This document shows positions 49,957-57,894 of a stretch of DNA of 64,000 bases, in pieces (within the stretch, counting starts at the first letter, position 1; each line of letters begins with the position of its first letter). Made by a program: the position numbers and the translations under genes. This DNA comes from an uncultured Dorea sp. (GTDB lineage: Bacteria; Bacillota; Clostridia; Lachnospirales; Lachnospiraceae), in contig CAJTOH010000017.1 of NCBI GenBank assembly GCA_910577685.1, forward strand, positions 17,346-81,345. Direction: 5' to 3'. A model generated the notes under the pieces. That model was not told where the DNA came from and ran no database searches. It saw only the letters and a list, made by a program, of their open reading frames with translations.

Positions 49957-51063
49957 TCAGCCTCTTCTTGTCTCCATCAGCGCCTGCACGCCCTCGCATA
50001 GCGCCAGATACTCCACGCTGTCCTCGTCATAATCCATCAGGCTTTCAATATATCTTCCAAGAAGGTCGCCCCGGTTCTGAGCCAGCAGTTTCGTATAATC
50101 ATACGCCGGCTTCGACTCATCCGCCAGATCTACAATATTGCCGCAGGTATCCATATCCGCCAAGTCAAACAGAATGTCCGGATCTCTGAATCCCTTCACA
50201 GTCACTTTATAAATATTCTGCCTTCCCAACGCATCGATCCGGTTCCGGATAAGGGATTTCAGTCCCCGGTTCGTCATCTTCTTCTCTGCGGTCACTTCCA
50301 GATGCACATATTCCCTCAAAGCGCAGGGGACAAAACGAAGGCGGCAGCCTCTTTGCGTAAGTTCCCCCACCAGATAGCCGTGCCGTCCCGTATCATTCCT
50401 GTCAATCGGTTCTAACGCGCCCGCATACGCCATCCTGCTCTCAAAAGAGTGTTCCCCGTCCTCTCCCAATACGGAAACTTTCGCGCTTCCCCCGTCAATA
50501 TTCAAGGGTTTATGGATATGTCCCAACGCAATATAATCGTACCCCATAGAAAGCAGTTTCTCTTTCTTAATCGGAATATGCCTCTCATCCCCTCCATGGG
50601 CAAGCAGAATCTCATATTTCTGCCTTTTTTTTGGAAATGCCCGGTCATACAGCCTTTCCGTTATCTCCTTACCGCAATAGCTCAGTCCGTATACTGCCGC
50701 CGACAGTTTTGGCAGCTCAACTACGGACATCTGCCCGCTTATGATCATATGTACATTCTCCGCCCACGAAAAAGTCCGGTAATAGGAATTCTGTTTCAGA
50801 TAATCGTGGTTTCCCGCAATCAATACCACCTGCGTATCTTCAAGCGTCCCAAACAGGTCATTAACCTCTTTTAATTCCCGAAGAAGCGGCTGCCTGTGAA
50901 ACAAATCGCCTGCGATCAGAAGCAGCTTTGCGCCTTCTTCCTCACATGCCTTCACCGCTTTTTCCAGACTGTTCCAAAGCTCCCTTCCCCGGTTTGCGCT
51001 GTACGCGCTTCCGGCGTCCGGATTTGCTCCCAAATGCACGTCTGCGATATGTATGAACTTCAT
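49957..51063 (-). CDS. YhaO/SbcD-like Mre11-family nuclease
   Basis: 368 residues with the metallophosphoesterase motifs in order: FIHIADVHLGAN, LLIAGDLFHRQP, VLIAGNHDYL, ILLAHGGDER and IALGHIHKP. These ligate the two metal ions of Mre11-type nucleases. The C-terminal capping domain is shorter than in SbcD, fitting YhaO. It begins inside the kinase gene upstream (122-nt overlap, different frame) and is followed after 2 nt by the YhaN-like ATPase. Expected role: DNA end processing or repair. Confidence 0.87.
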   Translation of the reverse strand: MKFIHIADVHLGANPDAGSAYSANRGRELWNSLEKAVKACEEEGAKLLLIAGDLFHRQPLLRELKEVNDLFGTLEDTQVVLIAGNHDYLKQNSYYRTFSWAENVHMIISGQMSVVELPKLSAAVYGLSYCGKEITERLYDRAFPKKRQKYEILLAHGGDERHIPIKKEKLLSMGYDYIALGHIHKPLNIDGGSAKVSVLGEDGEHSFESRMAYAGALEPIDRNDTGRHGYLVGELTQRGCRLRFVPCALREYVHLEVTAEKKMTNRGLKSLIRNRIDALGRQNIYKVTVKGFRDPDILFDLADMDTCGNIVDLADESKPAYDYTKLLAQNRGDLLGRYIESLMDYDEDSVEYLALCEGVQALMETRRG

Positions 51064-52207
51064 CTGCCGTTCCTTCTTCCTCCTCTGACTTTGACGGCAG
51101 TTCTACGATGAACTGCGTCCGAATGTCGTCGCTCTTCGCCCGTATCCTGCCGCCGTGCAGTTCCACAATCTCCTTCGCAATGGCAAGCCCCAGTCCGGCG
51201 CCGCCGGTTCCGGAAGAACGCGAACCGTCTACCCGGTAAAATTTCTCGAAAATGGTCTGGAGCATAGCCCCCGGTATCTTTTCACCTTGGTTCATAAAAA
51301 CGATCTCAACGTCCTTCTTCTTCATCCGGGCATCGATCTCAATCTTCGTATCCTCGTAACAGTAAGCAATGGCATTTCTCAAAATATTGTCGAATACCCG
51401 CGCCAGCTTGTCCGGATCTCCGTAAACCACCAGATTATCTTCCACATGTACCTCGCAGGAGAGACGTTTCTCCTGCAGAACTCCGTACAACTCGTCCGCA
51501 AGCTGTTCCAGCATCAGCGTAAGATTAATCTCCACGGCTTCCAGTTCAATATCCTGCAGGTTGTACCGGGTAATATCGAAAAATTCATGAATCAATTCCC
51601 CAAGACGGATAGACTTCTCCAAGGCGATATGGATGTATTTCATCTGATCCTCCTTGGGCATCCCCGAATGGCTGTCCAGCATACTCAGATAGGCGACGAT
51701 GGACGTCAGCGGCGTCTTCAAGTCGTGGGCGAGAAAAAGTACCAGATCATTCTTCTTTTTCTCCCCCTCTACGGCCTCAAGCTCCTGCCGTTTCAGGGTC
51801 GCCTTGATCTCATTCAACCGGATCTCGATGGGCTTCAATTCTGTGATCAGATGGATAGGCTCTGTGGACTCTGATAAAATATTTTCGATCCCGTCCCCGA
51901 TCTGATCTACGTATTTCATCATCTTAGAAAGCGCCGCATAGAAAAACAGCGCAAAAAGAAGCAGGAAACCAACAATGATAAAAAACATCTTGTTGTTTCC
52001 GATTAGTTTCCAGTATAGCTTAATCGCCCTGCTCTCCTCTATGTCCATGGACATCAGGAAATTGACGAAAGTCTCCGCAAAACTGTCATTGTAAATGCCG
52101 TCGATCACGTAATTCAGTAGAAAACCGCCTACCAATACAGTCAGCGCCGTAACCAGAACGGTCTGCAGCAATATAGTGAATTTCAGCTTACGATAATTAT
52201 TCTTCAA
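50942..52207 (-). CDS. sensor histidine kinase, VanS-like
   Basis: 421 residues. Two membrane segments near residues 12-34 and 74-92, short extracellular loop (~40 residues), HisKA motif LFLAHDLKTPLTSIVAYLSM, N-box NILRNAIAYC, a degenerate G1 box (MNQGEKIP) as in VanS, and GGAGLGLAIAKEIVELHGG. The conserved kinase ends at about residue 375; a further 46 residues, mostly Lys/Arg/Ser, overlap the next gene in another frame and may be dispensable. It overlaps its regulator by 11 bp. Confidence 0.9.
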   Translation of the reverse strand: MKNNYRKLKFTILLQTVLVTALTVLVGGFLLNYVIDGIYNDSFAETFVNFLMSMDIEESRAIKLYWKLIGNNKMFFIIVGFLLLFALFFYAALSKMMKYVDQIGDGIENILSESTEPIHLITELKPIEIRLNEIKATLKRQELEAVEGEKKKNDLVLFLAHDLKTPLTSIVAYLSMLDSHSGMPKEDQMKYIHIALEKSIRLGELIHEFFDITRYNLQDIELEAVEINLTLMLEQLADELYGVLQEKRLSCEVHVEDNLVVYGDPDKLARVFDNILRNAIAYCYEDTKIEIDARMKKKDVEIVFMNQGEKIPGAMLQTIFEKFYRVDGSRSSGTGGAGLGLAIAKEIVELHGGRIRAKSDDIRTQFIVELPSKSEEEEGTADEVHTYRRRAFGSKSGRRKRVQRKPGKGALEQSGKSGEGM

Positions 52208-52886
52208 TCTTATATCCTACTCCCCAAACCGTTTTGATAAAATCCGACTTACCCGTGGGGCCGCTCATCTTCTCCCGCAGATGCCGGATATGTACCATTA
52301 CAGTGTTGTTGCTGTTCTTATAGTACTTCTCGTTCCATACCTTCTCGAACAGTTCCTCCGAGCTGATAACTTTACCGCGGTTCTCGCAGAGAAGCCAAAG
52401 AATATCGAACTCAATGGGCGTCAAAGTCAGCGTCATCTCGTTATAAACGCACTCGTGAGAAGTGCGGTTAAGCAAAAGCCCGCCGAAATCAATCACATCC
52501 CCTTCTTCCTTCCCCCCGTCGTTATACTGCGTGTAACGGCGGATCTGCGCCTTTACCCTTGCCACTAACTCCAACGGGTTAAAAGGTTTCGGGATATAGT
52601 CGTCCGCCCCCAGCGTAAGACCCGTAATCTTATCCATGTATTCCGTCTTAGCCGTCAGCATAATGACCGGAAATGTGTATTTCTCGCGAATCATCTTCAG
52701 GATTTGGAAACCGTCTATATCAGGAAGCATAATATCCAGAATCGCAAGGTCGATCTTCTTGCTTCTGATACAGTTCAGCGCATCTTCTCCCGTATAAAAC
52801 TTAAATACGCTGTACTGGTCGTTCTGAAGATATAATTCGATAACATCCGCTATCTCTCTCTCATCATCTACAACTAAAATGTTCAT
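52197..52886 (-). CDS. OmpR-family response regulator, VanR-like
   Basis: 229 residues: ILVVDDEREIADVIELYLQN, phospho-acceptor in LAILDIMLPDIDGFQILKMI, Lys in IPKPFNPLEL, and a winged helix with LTLTPIEFDILWLLCENRGK and NTVMVHIRHLREKM. The receiver is notably close to VanR in pattern. No vanHAX genes are present, so a glycopeptide-resistance role is not supported. First gene of the operon regulator, kinase, YhaO-like, YhaN-like. Confidence 0.92.
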   Translation of the reverse strand: MNILVVDDEREIADVIELYLQNDQYSVFKFYTGEDALNCIRSKKIDLAILDIMLPDIDGFQILKMIREKYTFPVIMLTAKTEYMDKITGLTLGADDYIPKPFNPLELVARVKAQIRRYTQYNDGGKEEGDVIDFGGLLLNRTSHECVYNEMTLTLTPIEFDILWLLCENRGKVISSEELFEKVWNEKYYKNSNNTVMVHIRHLREKMSGPTGKSDFIKTVWGVGYKIEE

Positions 52887-53048
52887 GATAACCTCGTTTT
52901 CTTTCGAAAATATGTTTTGGTGTGATTCCCGGCTACTTTAAGGACGGCAGTCCGGATATCCCCCGAACTGCCTGACTGCCGGCGTAGTCCGCGCAATAAT
53001 ATAGGCCAAGACCAATATCGCCAAAGCATACGCGTATTAATATATTTA

Positions 53049-54440
53049 CTACAGCTCGCAGTTATTCACGGTTCTTGGGAACGGTAGCACATCCCGGATG
53101 TTGCTCATACCGGTGAGGTACATTATACAACGTTCAAATCCAAGCCCGAAGCCCGCGTGACGGGTGGAACCGTATTTGCGGAGGTCAAGATAGAACTTAT
53201 AATCCACCTCTTTCATGCCCATCTCTTCGATTCTTGCAAGCAGCTTGTCATAATCGTCTTCCCTCTGGCTGCCGCCGATGAGTTCTCCGATTCCGGGAAC
53301 AAGGCAGTCTACCGCCGCTACGGTCTTGCCGTCTTCGTTCAGTTTCATGTAGAAGGCCTTGATCTCCTTGGGGTAGTCTGTCACGAACACCGGACGTTTG
53401 AATACAACTTCTGTCAGATAGCGTTCATGTTCTGTCTGAAGGTCAGTTCCCCAAGATACTTTATATTCAAATTTGTCGTTGTTCTTTTCAAGAATCTCAA
53501 TAGCTTCGGTGTAGGTTATTCTGGCAAACTCAGAGGATACAACGTTGTGGAGACGTTCCAATAATCCCTTGTCTACGAAGGAATTAAAGAAATTCATCTC
53601 TTCCGGAGCCTCCTCTAAGACAAAGCTGATGACATATTTCAGCATCGCCTCCGCAAGCGCCATATCGTCATCTAAGTCTGCAAAGGCAATCTCAGGCTCA
53701 ATCATCCAGAACTCCGCCGCATGTCTGGTAGTATTGGAATTCTCTGCGCGGAATGTCGGGCCAAAAGTGTAGACGTTACGGAACGCCTGGGCATAGGCTT
53801 CCGCATTCAACTGACCGCTGACCGTAAGGCTTGTCTCCTTGCCGAAGAAATCTTGTGTATAGTCCGCATGCCCCTCCTCATTCATAGGTACATTCTCCAT
53901 ATCCAGCGTTGTTACCCGGAACATCTCCCCCGCCCCTTCACAATCGCTTCCCGTAATCAGCGGCGTGTGTACATAGACAAATCCCCTCTCCTGGAAAAAC
54001 CTGTGAAGGGCGTATGCCGTAAGCGAACGTACGCGGAACACAGCCTGAAACGTGTTCGTCCTCGGCCTTAGGTGGGAAATGGTCCTAAGATACTCGAAGC
54101 TATGTCTCTTCTTCTGTAATGGGTAATCCGGCGCAGACGCCCCCTCAATCTCTGCCGAGTCAGCCTGTATCTCAAACGGCTGCTTCGCCTGCGGCGTTGC
54201 AACAAGCGTACCGGTAACAATCACGGCTGCTCCTACGTTCAACTTGGAAATCTCTGCAAAATTCTCCATTTTATCATGATAGACAATCTGCAGCGGCTCA
54301 AAAAATGTTCCGTCGTTCAGTACAATAAAACCAAATGTCTTAGAATCCCGGATGCTGCGCACCCATCCGCCGACCGTAATCTTCTTGTCCAGATAGTTCT
54401 CTTTGTTCTTGTATAACTCTCTGATTGTAATCAAATCCAT
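53049..54440 (-). CDS. asnS: asparaginyl-tRNA synthetase
   Basis: 463 residues, the normal AsnRS length. N-terminal OB-fold anticodon-binding domain (KITVGGWVRSIRDSKTFGFI), class II motifs in FQAVFRVRSLTAYALHRFFQ, EAYAQAFRNVYTFGPTFRAE and the C-terminal GFGLGFERCIMYLTGMSNIR with DVLPFPRT. It charges tRNA-Asn directly. It is a single gene with its own promoter; no T-box leader is seen. Confidence 0.97.
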   Translation of the reverse strand: MDLITIRELYKNKENYLDKKITVGGWVRSIRDSKTFGFIVLNDGTFFEPLQIVYHDKMENFAEISKLNVGAAVIVTGTLVATPQAKQPFEIQADSAEIEGASAPDYPLQKKRHSFEYLRTISHLRPRTNTFQAVFRVRSLTAYALHRFFQERGFVYVHTPLITGSDCEGAGEMFRVTTLDMENVPMNEEGHADYTQDFFGKETSLTVSGQLNAEAYAQAFRNVYTFGPTFRAENSNTTRHAAEFWMIEPEIAFADLDDDMALAEAMLKYVISFVLEEAPEEMNFFNSFVDKGLLERLHNVVSSEFARITYTEAIEILEKNNDKFEYKVSWGTDLQTEHERYLTEVVFKRPVFVTDYPKEIKAFYMKLNEDGKTVAAVDCLVPGIGELIGGSQREDDYDKLLARIEEMGMKEVDYKFYLDLRKYGSTRHAGFGLGFERCIMYLTGMSNIRDVLPFPRTVNNCEL

Positions 54441-54523
54441 ATCTTTTCTACTCCTTTATCACTGCTTTGGTTCATACATATCCACAGAGGCAGGCCATGG
54501 AACAATATGCCAACATGGTTTAC

Positions 54524-54532
54524 ATTATAGCA
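54524..54532 (-). promoter_or_regulatory. asnS extended -10 promoter
   Basis: The minus strand reads TGCTATAAT, an extended -10 element, about 85 bp before the asnS ATG. Confidence 0.6.
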
Positions 54533-54569
54533 TATCAAGAAAAGTTTTGAAAGGCAGAGGTATTTATTT

Positions 54570-55097
54570 TCACAATCTTTCGGACTGCAGCCGGCTGCTC
54601 AGCATACATCCCACCATACAGCCGAACCCATTGTGTATGATATCGTCCCACTCAAACAGTCCGCGGCAGAACACAAGCTGACAAGTCTCAATAATACCCG
54701 AAATCGTCAGTCCAATCAGCAAGCCCTTCCACCATGACATCTTCCGGTGGACGACAAAAGGCAGAAGCAATCCTGCCGGAAACAATAAGATCATATTCAG
54801 CAGGCTCTCTTTCAGCATCTCTCGGCTGCCGTGGTATACCGCCTTCCACGACCAAAATAATTCCAGTTCATATTGATGAACACCCGTTGGATTCCTTGTA
54901 AATACGGTCGATGCAAATACTATCCCAAGGAAAAGCAGCAGCAGAAGCCCCGCGACTGCCTGCGAGAGTGCAATCCTGCCGCGCCCCACCATCCTGAATA
55001 AGACGACGGATACAACGAAGAATAGTATGGAAAAACAGATGATTTCCCGGATCGTCCATGCCCGGTTATGTGTAATGAAAATCTGATATAAATCCAA
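54570..55097 (-). CDS. VanZ-like membrane protein (second in window)
   Basis: 175 residues with four membrane segments. The VanZ core is present: LKESLLNMILLFPAGLLLPF then GLTISGIIETCQLVFCRGLF and EWDDIIHNGFGCMVGCML. This is the longer VanZ subtype with an E-x-x-Q...D-x-x-x-N pattern, different from the DEYHQ subtype at 4778-5350. The function is unknown; proposed roles concern resistance to lipoglycopeptides or wall metabolism. It lies between asnS and a WYL regulator and appears to be its own unit. Confidence 0.83.
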   Translation of the reverse strand: MDLYQIFITHNRAWTIREIICFSILFFVVSVVLFRMVGRGRIALSQAVAGLLLLLFLGIVFASTVFTRNPTGVHQYELELFWSWKAVYHGSREMLKESLLNMILLFPAGLLLPFVVHRKMSWWKGLLIGLTISGIIETCQLVFCRGLFEWDDIIHNGFGCMVGCMLSSRLQSERL

Positions 55098-55219
55098 TTC
55101 TTAAATACCTCCGGATGAATTCGCTCTTTATTCTGACTATACTACCACAAAGTTTTGTGATACGCAATATACAAGAATTCAATCGGACTTCTTTATAGTG
55201 TCAGGTATATTCGCTGAAA

Positions 55220-56200
55220 TCAATATCCCTGCATGATTTCAGCGAGATACTCCTTATACTCTTCTTGAACCTTCTCCGGCCCCGCAATCCTAAGCCGGCT
55301 GCCGATCCCTGTGACCCATCCAAAAAACTGCGGGCTGACCGACGCCAGTACACGCACCCTAAACTGTCCTTCACCCGCCGGGATAATCATTACCTCCGTC
55401 CCGAATCTATCCAGAATCACCCCGATCAGCTCGTTCCCGCACAGAAACGTTATCTCTTCGTCATGCCCTCCATACATAGAAAACGTCTTCTTAGAGAATT
55501 CCACCAGATCAAAGTCCTGAAACCGTTCCCTTCCGATACGCTCCCTGTCCGTCACACAGGCGCGCTGCATCTTATCCACCCGGTAATGCTTTATACAATC
55601 CGCCTCTTCATCGTAGGCAATCAGATAATAATTCGCATCATCCCAAGTCAGCGACCATGGACTGACCGTATAGACGGCCCCGTTTTTCTTCGGTCTTAAT
55701 TCCTTCTTCACCGTCCACTCCGCATACTGGTACTGGATCTGCCGATTCTCCAAAATAGCGGTATGTATCTGGTCCACATTATAATAGATGGTCTCATTGC
55801 CGGTCTTGGGCCGGTTATAAATAAATACGTTCCTTCGAAGCTGTCTGGCGTCATGCTCGCTTGCAAGGCTTTCAAGCTTCCGTATCAATTCCTCCGACTT
55901 CTTCCGGCTGATAAACTTCGAAGCCTGAACGGAATCTACGAGAAGCTTAAGCTCCGGCAGTTCAAACCTGCGGCTGCCGATATAGTAGCCTCCGTTAGTC
56001 CCCTTTGCTTGAAGCACATCCAGACCGAACTCCCTCAGCGTCTCGATATCATTGTATACCGTCTTCCTGTCGGCAGACATCCCGTAATCTCCCAAGGCCC
56101 TGTCTATATCCGCCGCCGACATTGTATACTTCTCATCCGTCTTTTCCAAAAGTATCTTCATAATCTGTAACGTTCTTAACTTTACCTGTGAAACAGCCAT
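55220..56200 (-). CDS. WYL-domain transcriptional regulator
   Basis: 326 residues from the ATG at 56200 (GGAGG 11 nt upstream); an ATG at 56218 is also possible. N-terminal winged helix: KLRTLQIMKILLEKTDEKYT and GMSADRKTVYNDIETLREFG. The middle is the WYL domain (QIQYQYAEWTVKKELRPKKN, YTVSPWSLTWDDANYYLIAY) and the C-terminus the WCX extension. WYL regulators sense nucleic-acid or nucleotide ligands and often control defence or DNA-damage genes. No target is identifiable here. Confidence 0.9.
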   Translation of the reverse strand: MAVSQVKLRTLQIMKILLEKTDEKYTMSAADIDRALGDYGMSADRKTVYNDIETLREFGLDVLQAKGTNGGYYIGSRRFELPELKLLVDSVQASKFISRKKSEELIRKLESLASEHDARQLRRNVFIYNRPKTGNETIYYNVDQIHTAILENRQIQYQYAEWTVKKELRPKKNGAVYTVSPWSLTWDDANYYLIAYDEEADCIKHYRVDKMQRACVTDRERIGRERFQDFDLVEFSKKTFSMYGGHDEEITFLCGNELIGVILDRFGTEVMIIPAGEGQFRVRVLASVSPQFFGWVTGIGSRLRIAGPEKVQEEYKEYLAEIMQGY

Positions 56201-56292
56201 GCTTTGCTCATCCTCCATGCCCTAACATAGCAATTATTATAGCACATAAATTACCCGCATAGAAAATCAGCTCAGCATTTTAATCACGCAAT

Positions 56293-56517
56293 TCAAAAAT
56301 CATACTGATCCGGATTCAACCCCGCCCTTCTTAGAACCGCTCTCCGCTCTTTTTGTCCCATAACCTCCAGCTCCTCTGCGATTAAACCGGACAACTCAAA
56401 CTCCGTCTTCTCCTCCCGGTCCGGCTCCTGCCGAAACAAAAACCCTACTACCTGCCCAAACATATTCAAATCCTTCCCGCATCTATAATCATAAACGGAA
56501 CCGATAACCTCTCTCAT
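56293..56517 (-). CDS. small hypothetical protein, 74 residues
   Basis: I do not recognise a family. The product is MREVIGSVYDYRCGKDLNMF followed by a helical charged stretch (EKTEFELSGLIAEELEVMGQ) and a C-terminus KERRAVLRRAGLNPDQYDF. It overlaps the upstream 34-residue gene by one base (TAATG), so translation is coupled. No membrane segment or known motif. Confidence 0.6.
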   Translation of the reverse strand: MREVIGSVYDYRCGKDLNMFGQVVGFLFRQEPDREEKTEFELSGLIAEELEVMGQKERRAVLRRAGLNPDQYDF

Positions 56518-56621
56518 TATTCTTCCTCCAAAAATTCACGGTAATCACTCTCATCAGCAAACAGAAGATAGCTTCCATTCACATATCCCATATAACCATC
56601 CGCTACAAAATAACCCTTCAT
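56517..56621 (-). CDS. 34-residue conserved-looking small protein
   Basis: The frame MKGYFVADGYMGYVNGSYLL then FADESDYREFLEEE has a perfect AGGAGG 7 nt before its ATG and a TAATG junction with the next gene. The G-Y-M-G-x-V-x-G-x-Y-x-L-F pattern and acidic end resemble a short family I have seen in related gut Clostridia, but I cannot name it. With the 74-residue gene it may form a two-gene unit such as a toxin-antitoxin or regulatory pair; that is only a guess. Confidence 0.6.
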   Translation of the reverse strand: MKGYFVADGYMGYVNGSYLLFADESDYREFLEEE

Positions 56622-56733
56622 ACTCAGCACCTCCTGTTTTCGTGTTTTCCTTTGTTCTTTATCAGTCTACCAAAGCGGATGTCCCAAAATCTCCACATCC
56701 ACGCCATTTCCTGTAAAATTGAAGGTGAAAAGT

Positions 56734-56778
56734 AAAAAAAGAGGACATCTTCCCGTACTTTCAGGAAAATATCCTCTC
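56734..56778 (-). terminator. terminator of the alcohol dehydrogenase gene
   Basis: On the minus strand AGAGGATATTTTCC pairs with GGAAGATGTCCTCT (one internal mismatch) and TTTTTTTACTTTT follows. Confidence 0.85.
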
Positions 56779-56819
56779 ATAAATATTGGATTAAAAAATA
56801 TCGGATAAAAAACGAACTC

Positions 56820-57839
56820 CTACGGATGCATAATAATCTTCATGCACTGCTTCGACTGCATCACTGCAAACGCCTGCTCCATCTCCTTGAGCGGAAAATG
56901 ATGGGTGATCAGCGGCTCCACCTTCACCCTGCCGTCCTCCACAAAATCAAGACATTCTTCGAATTCCTGTCTCGTATAGCAGATTGTCCCGTAGATCTTG
57001 ATCTCATTCCTTACTACTCTGCCGAGATCAACCTTCGGCAGGCTGTGATAAAGCCCCGTTACCGCATATGTGCCCCCCTTTTTCAGCATATCCACGGCCT
57101 CGATAGGCACGTCCGGCACACCGACGCAATCCTGCACATAGTCCGCCATCCGTCCGCCGGTAATCTCCCGTATCCGCTCCACAGGCTCCTCCACAGAAGC
57201 GTTAATCGTAACATCCGCTCCCAGTTCCTTGGCCAACTCCAGACGCTGCCTGTCCGCCTCTGTCCCGACGCACACCACCGTCTTTGCACCGCGCAGCTTA
57301 ATTAACTGCACCGCATACAGACCGATCGGTCCCGGTCCGTACACCACGCACACGTCTTTAGACGTAATGGAAGACGCCTTCACCGTGCGGTACGCCGAAG
57401 CGATAGGGTCTACCGAAGCGCCCTGGTCATAGGTCGTGGTATCTTTCATCTTCCTGCATACCTTCGCCGGTACGCGTACGTATTCTGCGAAAGCTCCGTC
57501 CACATGAATCCCCGTCTCCACCAGATTATCACATAGCACTTCCTTACCTTCAATGCACATATCGCAATCCCCGCACCCGACGACAATACAAGGAGTCACC
57601 CTGTCGCCTGCTTTCAGATGTTTCACGCGGCTGCCGGTCTCTACAACGTCCCCTGCAAACTCATGCCCCGGAATCAGGGGCCATGGCACTTCTCTGGTTC
57701 CGGCAAGTATGGGGCCGTCCGTTCCGCAGATCCCTACGGACCTTACCCTTATAATCACATCATCCTCCCGAAGAACCGGATACGGCGCCTCCTTGACTGC
57801 AAATCCCGCGCCTGCGTGTTCCTTTACTACTGCTAACAT
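56820..57839 (-). CDS. zinc-dependent medium-chain alcohol/polyol dehydrogenase
   Basis: 339 residues. Catalytic zinc ligands lie in RSVGICGTDGPIL and PGHEFAGDVVETGSRV; the four structural-zinc cysteines lie in CGDCDMCIEGKEVLC near residues 89-103; the coenzyme fold has VYGPGPIGLYAVQL. It belongs with sorbitol, threonine and galactitol-type dehydrogenases; the substrate is not readable. GAGAGGG precedes the ATG. It stands alone with its own terminator. Confidence 0.9.
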   Translation of the reverse strand: MLAVVKEHAGAGFAVKEAPYPVLREDDVIIRVRSVGICGTDGPILAGTREVPWPLIPGHEFAGDVVETGSRVKHLKAGDRVTPCIVVGCGDCDMCIEGKEVLCDNLVETGIHVDGAFAEYVRVPAKVCRKMKDTTTYDQGASVDPIASAYRTVKASSITSKDVCVVYGPGPIGLYAVQLIKLRGAKTVVCVGTEADRQRLELAKELGADVTINASVEEPVERIREITGGRMADYVQDCVGVPDVPIEAVDMLKKGGTYAVTGLYHSLPKVDLGRVVRNEIKIYGTICYTRQEFEECLDFVEDGRVKVEPLITHHFPLKEMEQAFAVMQSKQCMKIIMHP

Positions 57840-57894
57840 ACAATTCCCTCTCTTTTCTAAATTTAAATTCTCCGTATTTTATGAGAGCCGGCCC

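Noticed and set aside
50942..52886. A vancomycin-resistance cluster
   Set aside because: Only VanR/VanS-like genes are present; vanH, vanA/B-type ligase and vanX are absent, and the operon continues into nuclease genes.
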